From: Methylobacteriaceae bacterium
GTDB lineage: Bacteria; Pseudomonadota; Alphaproteobacteria; Rhizobiales; Beijerinckiaceae
Direction of reading: 5' to 3'
Assembly (NCBI GenBank): GCA_031272615.1
Contig: JAISTL010000080.1
Span: forward strand, 1-7,681
Length of the DNA: 7,681 bases
Made by a program: the position numbers and the translations under genes. The notes under the pieces are model-generated. The model was not told where the DNA came from and searched no databases. It saw only the letters and a program-made list of their open reading frames with translations. Below, one piece after another: positions 6,563 to 7,681 of this stretch. Position 1 is the first letter of the stretch; every line of letters begins with the position of its first letter.

Positions 6563-6578
6563 ATCCTCTCCTGGAGGA
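6544..6578 (-). repeat. Two tandem 14-bp repeats, each able to form a hairpin, in the sdhC leader
   Basis: On the plus strand tcctcgcctggagg (6544-6557) and tcctctcctggagg (6564-6577) differ at one base and are spaced 20 bp apart. Each folds on itself: TCCTC with GAGGA (6564-6568 and 6574-6578, 5 bp, 5-nt loop), and CCTC with GAGG (6545-6548 and 6554-6557, 4 bp, 5-nt loop). The upstream hairpin covers the Shine-Dalgarno-like sequence of the small leader ORF. They could be RNA structures or a two-site operator. Confidence 0.45.
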
Positions 6579-6595
6579 CTTTCCTTCCCGGAAAG
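6579..6595 (-). other. Small hairpin in the sdhC leader
   Basis: CTTTCC (6579-6584) and GGAAAG (6590-6595) form a perfect 6-bp stem around a 5-nt loop. It directly abuts the repeat hairpin at 6564-6578, so the leader could fold as a row of stem-loops. There is no T-run after it, so it is not a Rho-independent terminator. Confidence 0.35.
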
Positions 6596-6788
6596 ACCCC
6601 GCCTGCTCGCTTCTTTAGAGCGAATTTAAACTATTCAATGAAGCGCTGAAACGCAATCTAAATGTCGAAAAATGCGACAATATGAGCAAATTTTTTCGTC
6701 TCCCTCATGCGTTCCCGGCGCCGCACAATATGTTTCAACAGGTTAACAGCGCGTTCACAACCCGAAAAACCGTGTCTTTGCATTGATT
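6596..6788 (-). promoter_or_regulatory. Upstream region of the sdh operon, probable promoter location
   Basis: This gap between the ispZ stop and the sdhC leader contains an AT-rich tract at about 6615-6700, unlike the GC-rich genes around it, and is where the sdh promoter is expected. An imperfectly centred dyad TGTCG-7 nt-CGACA lies at 6663-6679. Several TTG-containing hexamers exist on the minus strand, but none pairs with a convincing -10 at 16-18 nt, so no exact promoter is called. No clear terminator for ispZ was found, so read-through into sdh is possible. Confidence 0.4.
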
Positions 6789-7484
6789 TCATTGTCCGGA
6801 CGCGGTGTCGCCGCCGCCGGCGGCCTCCCCGTCACCGTTTTCTTTTTCGGGAATCATGTGGCGCATCATCAGCGGCACCTGGAGAACCGCGAATACCATG
6901 GTCACCGGCAGAACCACAAACAGCTTGAGGTTGAGCCACGTGTCCCAGTCCAGCATACGGCGCAGCACCTCGTTCAGCCCTGCCAGAAAAAAGAAAAACA
7001 GACCGAACCGGATGGAAAACTGCCGCCAGCCCTCCTCCGTCATTCTGATGCCCTGCCCCATCAGCATGGCCAGCAGGTTTTTGCCCATGGCCAGCCCGAT
7101 GAAGATCACGGCGCCGAACAGAACGTTGACCAGGGTGAATTTGATCTGCAGGAAGGTCTGGTCGCCGCTCAGCACGGTAAAACCGCCGAGAATCAGCACC
7201 AGTACCAGGCTGACCTTCGTCATCATCGAGATTGTTCCGTAGACGCGGTAGCCGATGAAAACGGCGATGGTCATGGCGACGATGAACACCGCCGTCGAGA
7301 TGCTGACCTGTTGCGGCAGAGTCCAGCCGAACAGCTTCGGGCCCAGAAAATTGGCCAGGCAGAACAGCACCAGCGGCACCGTGTCCAAAGCCATTTTCAA
7401 ACCGGGCCGTTCCGATTCCGTCGCCTTCGGGGCTTCGTCACCGGAATCGGGCGGCGAAGAAACGGGTTCATCGTGTGTGCTCAT
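6789..7484 (-). CDS. ispZ: Inner-membrane septation protein IspZ/YciB
   Basis: The product is 231 aa from ATG 7484. A TTG at 7511 that overlaps the ftsY stop (TTGA) would add nine residues and cannot be excluded, because neither start has a strong ribosome-binding site. After a polar, acidic N-terminus (1-28) come hydrophobic segments at about 34-51, 62-79, 89-105, 119-135, 157-172 and 185-207. Family features visible are D108-x-TF-x3-K115-x-T (GDQTFLQIKFTLVNVLFGA), W153, R159, N171-E172 and W183 with K187. YciB-family proteins sit in the inner membrane and are linked to septation and envelope synthesis; the exact biochemical role is not settled. The polar C-terminal tail (214-231) is Gly-rich. 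It follows ftsY after 23 nt, an arrangement common in Alphaproteobacteria. Confidence 0.9.
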   Translation of the reverse strand: MSTHDEPVSSPPDSGDEAPKATESERPGLKMALDTVPLVLFCLANFLGPKLFGWTLPQQVSISTAVFIVAMTIAVFIGYRVYGTISMMTKVSLVLVLILGGFTVLSGDQTFLQIKFTLVNVLFGAVIFIGLAMGKNLLAMLMGQGIRMTEEGWRQFSIRFGLFFFFLAGLNEVLRRMLDWDTWLNLKLFVVLPVTMVFAVLQVPLMMRHMIPEKENGDGEAAGGGDTASGQ

Positions 7485-7507
7485 GTTATGGACAACCCTG
7501 TTGCCTT

Positions 7508-7681
7508 TCAACCGGAAGGGGTGGACGGCCGCACCTCGTCCAGGCCGGCGATGGCGCGGGCGAACTCGGCGGCGGAAAACGGTTCGAGGTCCTCCACCGA
7601 TTCGCCGACGCCGATATAGTGAATCGGCAGCGCGAATTTGGCCGCCACCGCCACGAGAATGCCGCCGCGGGCGGTGCCGTC
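7508..7681 (-). CDS. ftsY: Signal recognition particle receptor FtsY, C-terminal end (partial)
   Basis: The last 57 codons and the TGA stop (7510-7508) are in the window; the rest lies beyond the right edge. The fragment opens with DGTARGG, the segment directly after the TK-x-D nucleotide-specificity motif of SRP GTPases. It continues with LPIHYIGVGE and EDLEPFSAAEFARAIAG, the characteristic end of the NG domain. FtsY is the membrane-associated GTPase that receives Ffh-ribosome complexes and passes nascent inner-membrane proteins to the Sec translocon. The short tail after AGLDE is variable in the family. Confidence 0.93.
   Translation of the reverse strand, partial: DGTARGGILVAVAAKFALPIHYIGVGESVEDLEPFSAAEFARAIAGLDEVRPSTPSG

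Noticed and set aside
6747..6788. Possible terminator after ispZ
   Set aside because: The best pairing (GGTT with AACC) is only 4 bp before mismatches and no T-run follows.
6783..7619. A 278-codon plus-strand frame opposite ispZ and ftsY
   Set aside because: It spans two real minus-strand genes and their gap. Its product is His/Gln-rich with no domain pattern.

Overview
The window looks like part of an alphaproteobacterial chromosome and is mostly core genome. The evidence is the gene order sdhC-sdhD-sdhA-sdhB, the mitochondrial-like SdhB and SdhC sequences, the adjacent ftsY-ispZ pair, and a XerC whose C-terminal tail is of the alphaproteobacterial kind. Genus and species cannot be read from it. 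Most of the sequence is GC-rich. The stretch 181-480 is the exception at about 48% G+C by hand count, and 361-420 falls to about 27%.

Layout: (1) 1-1555, minus strand, is an accessory-looking block: a secreted Sel1-repeat protein, then a multi-pass membrane protein of unknown function, then a third membrane ORF that runs off the left edge. These genes overlap by 22 and 88 bp. The Sel1 gene carries an internal 273-bp-period tandem duplication. (2) 1556-1929 is a divergent intergenic region with a 12-bp palindrome and an AT-rich dyad. (3) 1930-2925, plus strand, is the tyrosine recombinase xerC with a complete catalytic set. (4) 2926-2999 is a short convergent gap holding a Rho-independent terminator that points along the minus strand, out of the sdh operon. 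(5) 6525-3000, minus strand, is the complete succinate dehydrogenase operon sdhC-sdhD-sdhA-sdhB (17- and 15-nt gaps, then a 1-nt TGATG overlap). Its leader carries three small potential hairpins, a 14-bp tandem repeat and a possible 16-codon upstream ORF. (6) 6789-7681, minus strand, holds the end of ftsY (signal recognition particle receptor) followed by ispZ/yciB (inner-membrane septation protein).

The four sdh products form respiratory complex II. SdhA oxidises succinate with covalent FAD, SdhB passes electrons through three Fe-S clusters, and SdhC and SdhD anchor the enzyme, bind heme b and reduce ubiquinone. FtsY and IspZ serve membrane protein targeting and cell envelope or division. 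XerC resolves chromosome dimers at dif.

I found no defence system, CRISPR array, RNA gene, transposon or other clearly new system. The points most worth a second look are the recent-looking duplication in the Sel1 gene, the structured repeats and small ORF in the sdhC leader, an apparent insertion of about 16 residues in SdhC, the dif-like AT dyad upstream of xerC, and the low-GC overlapping membrane ORFs at the left edge.
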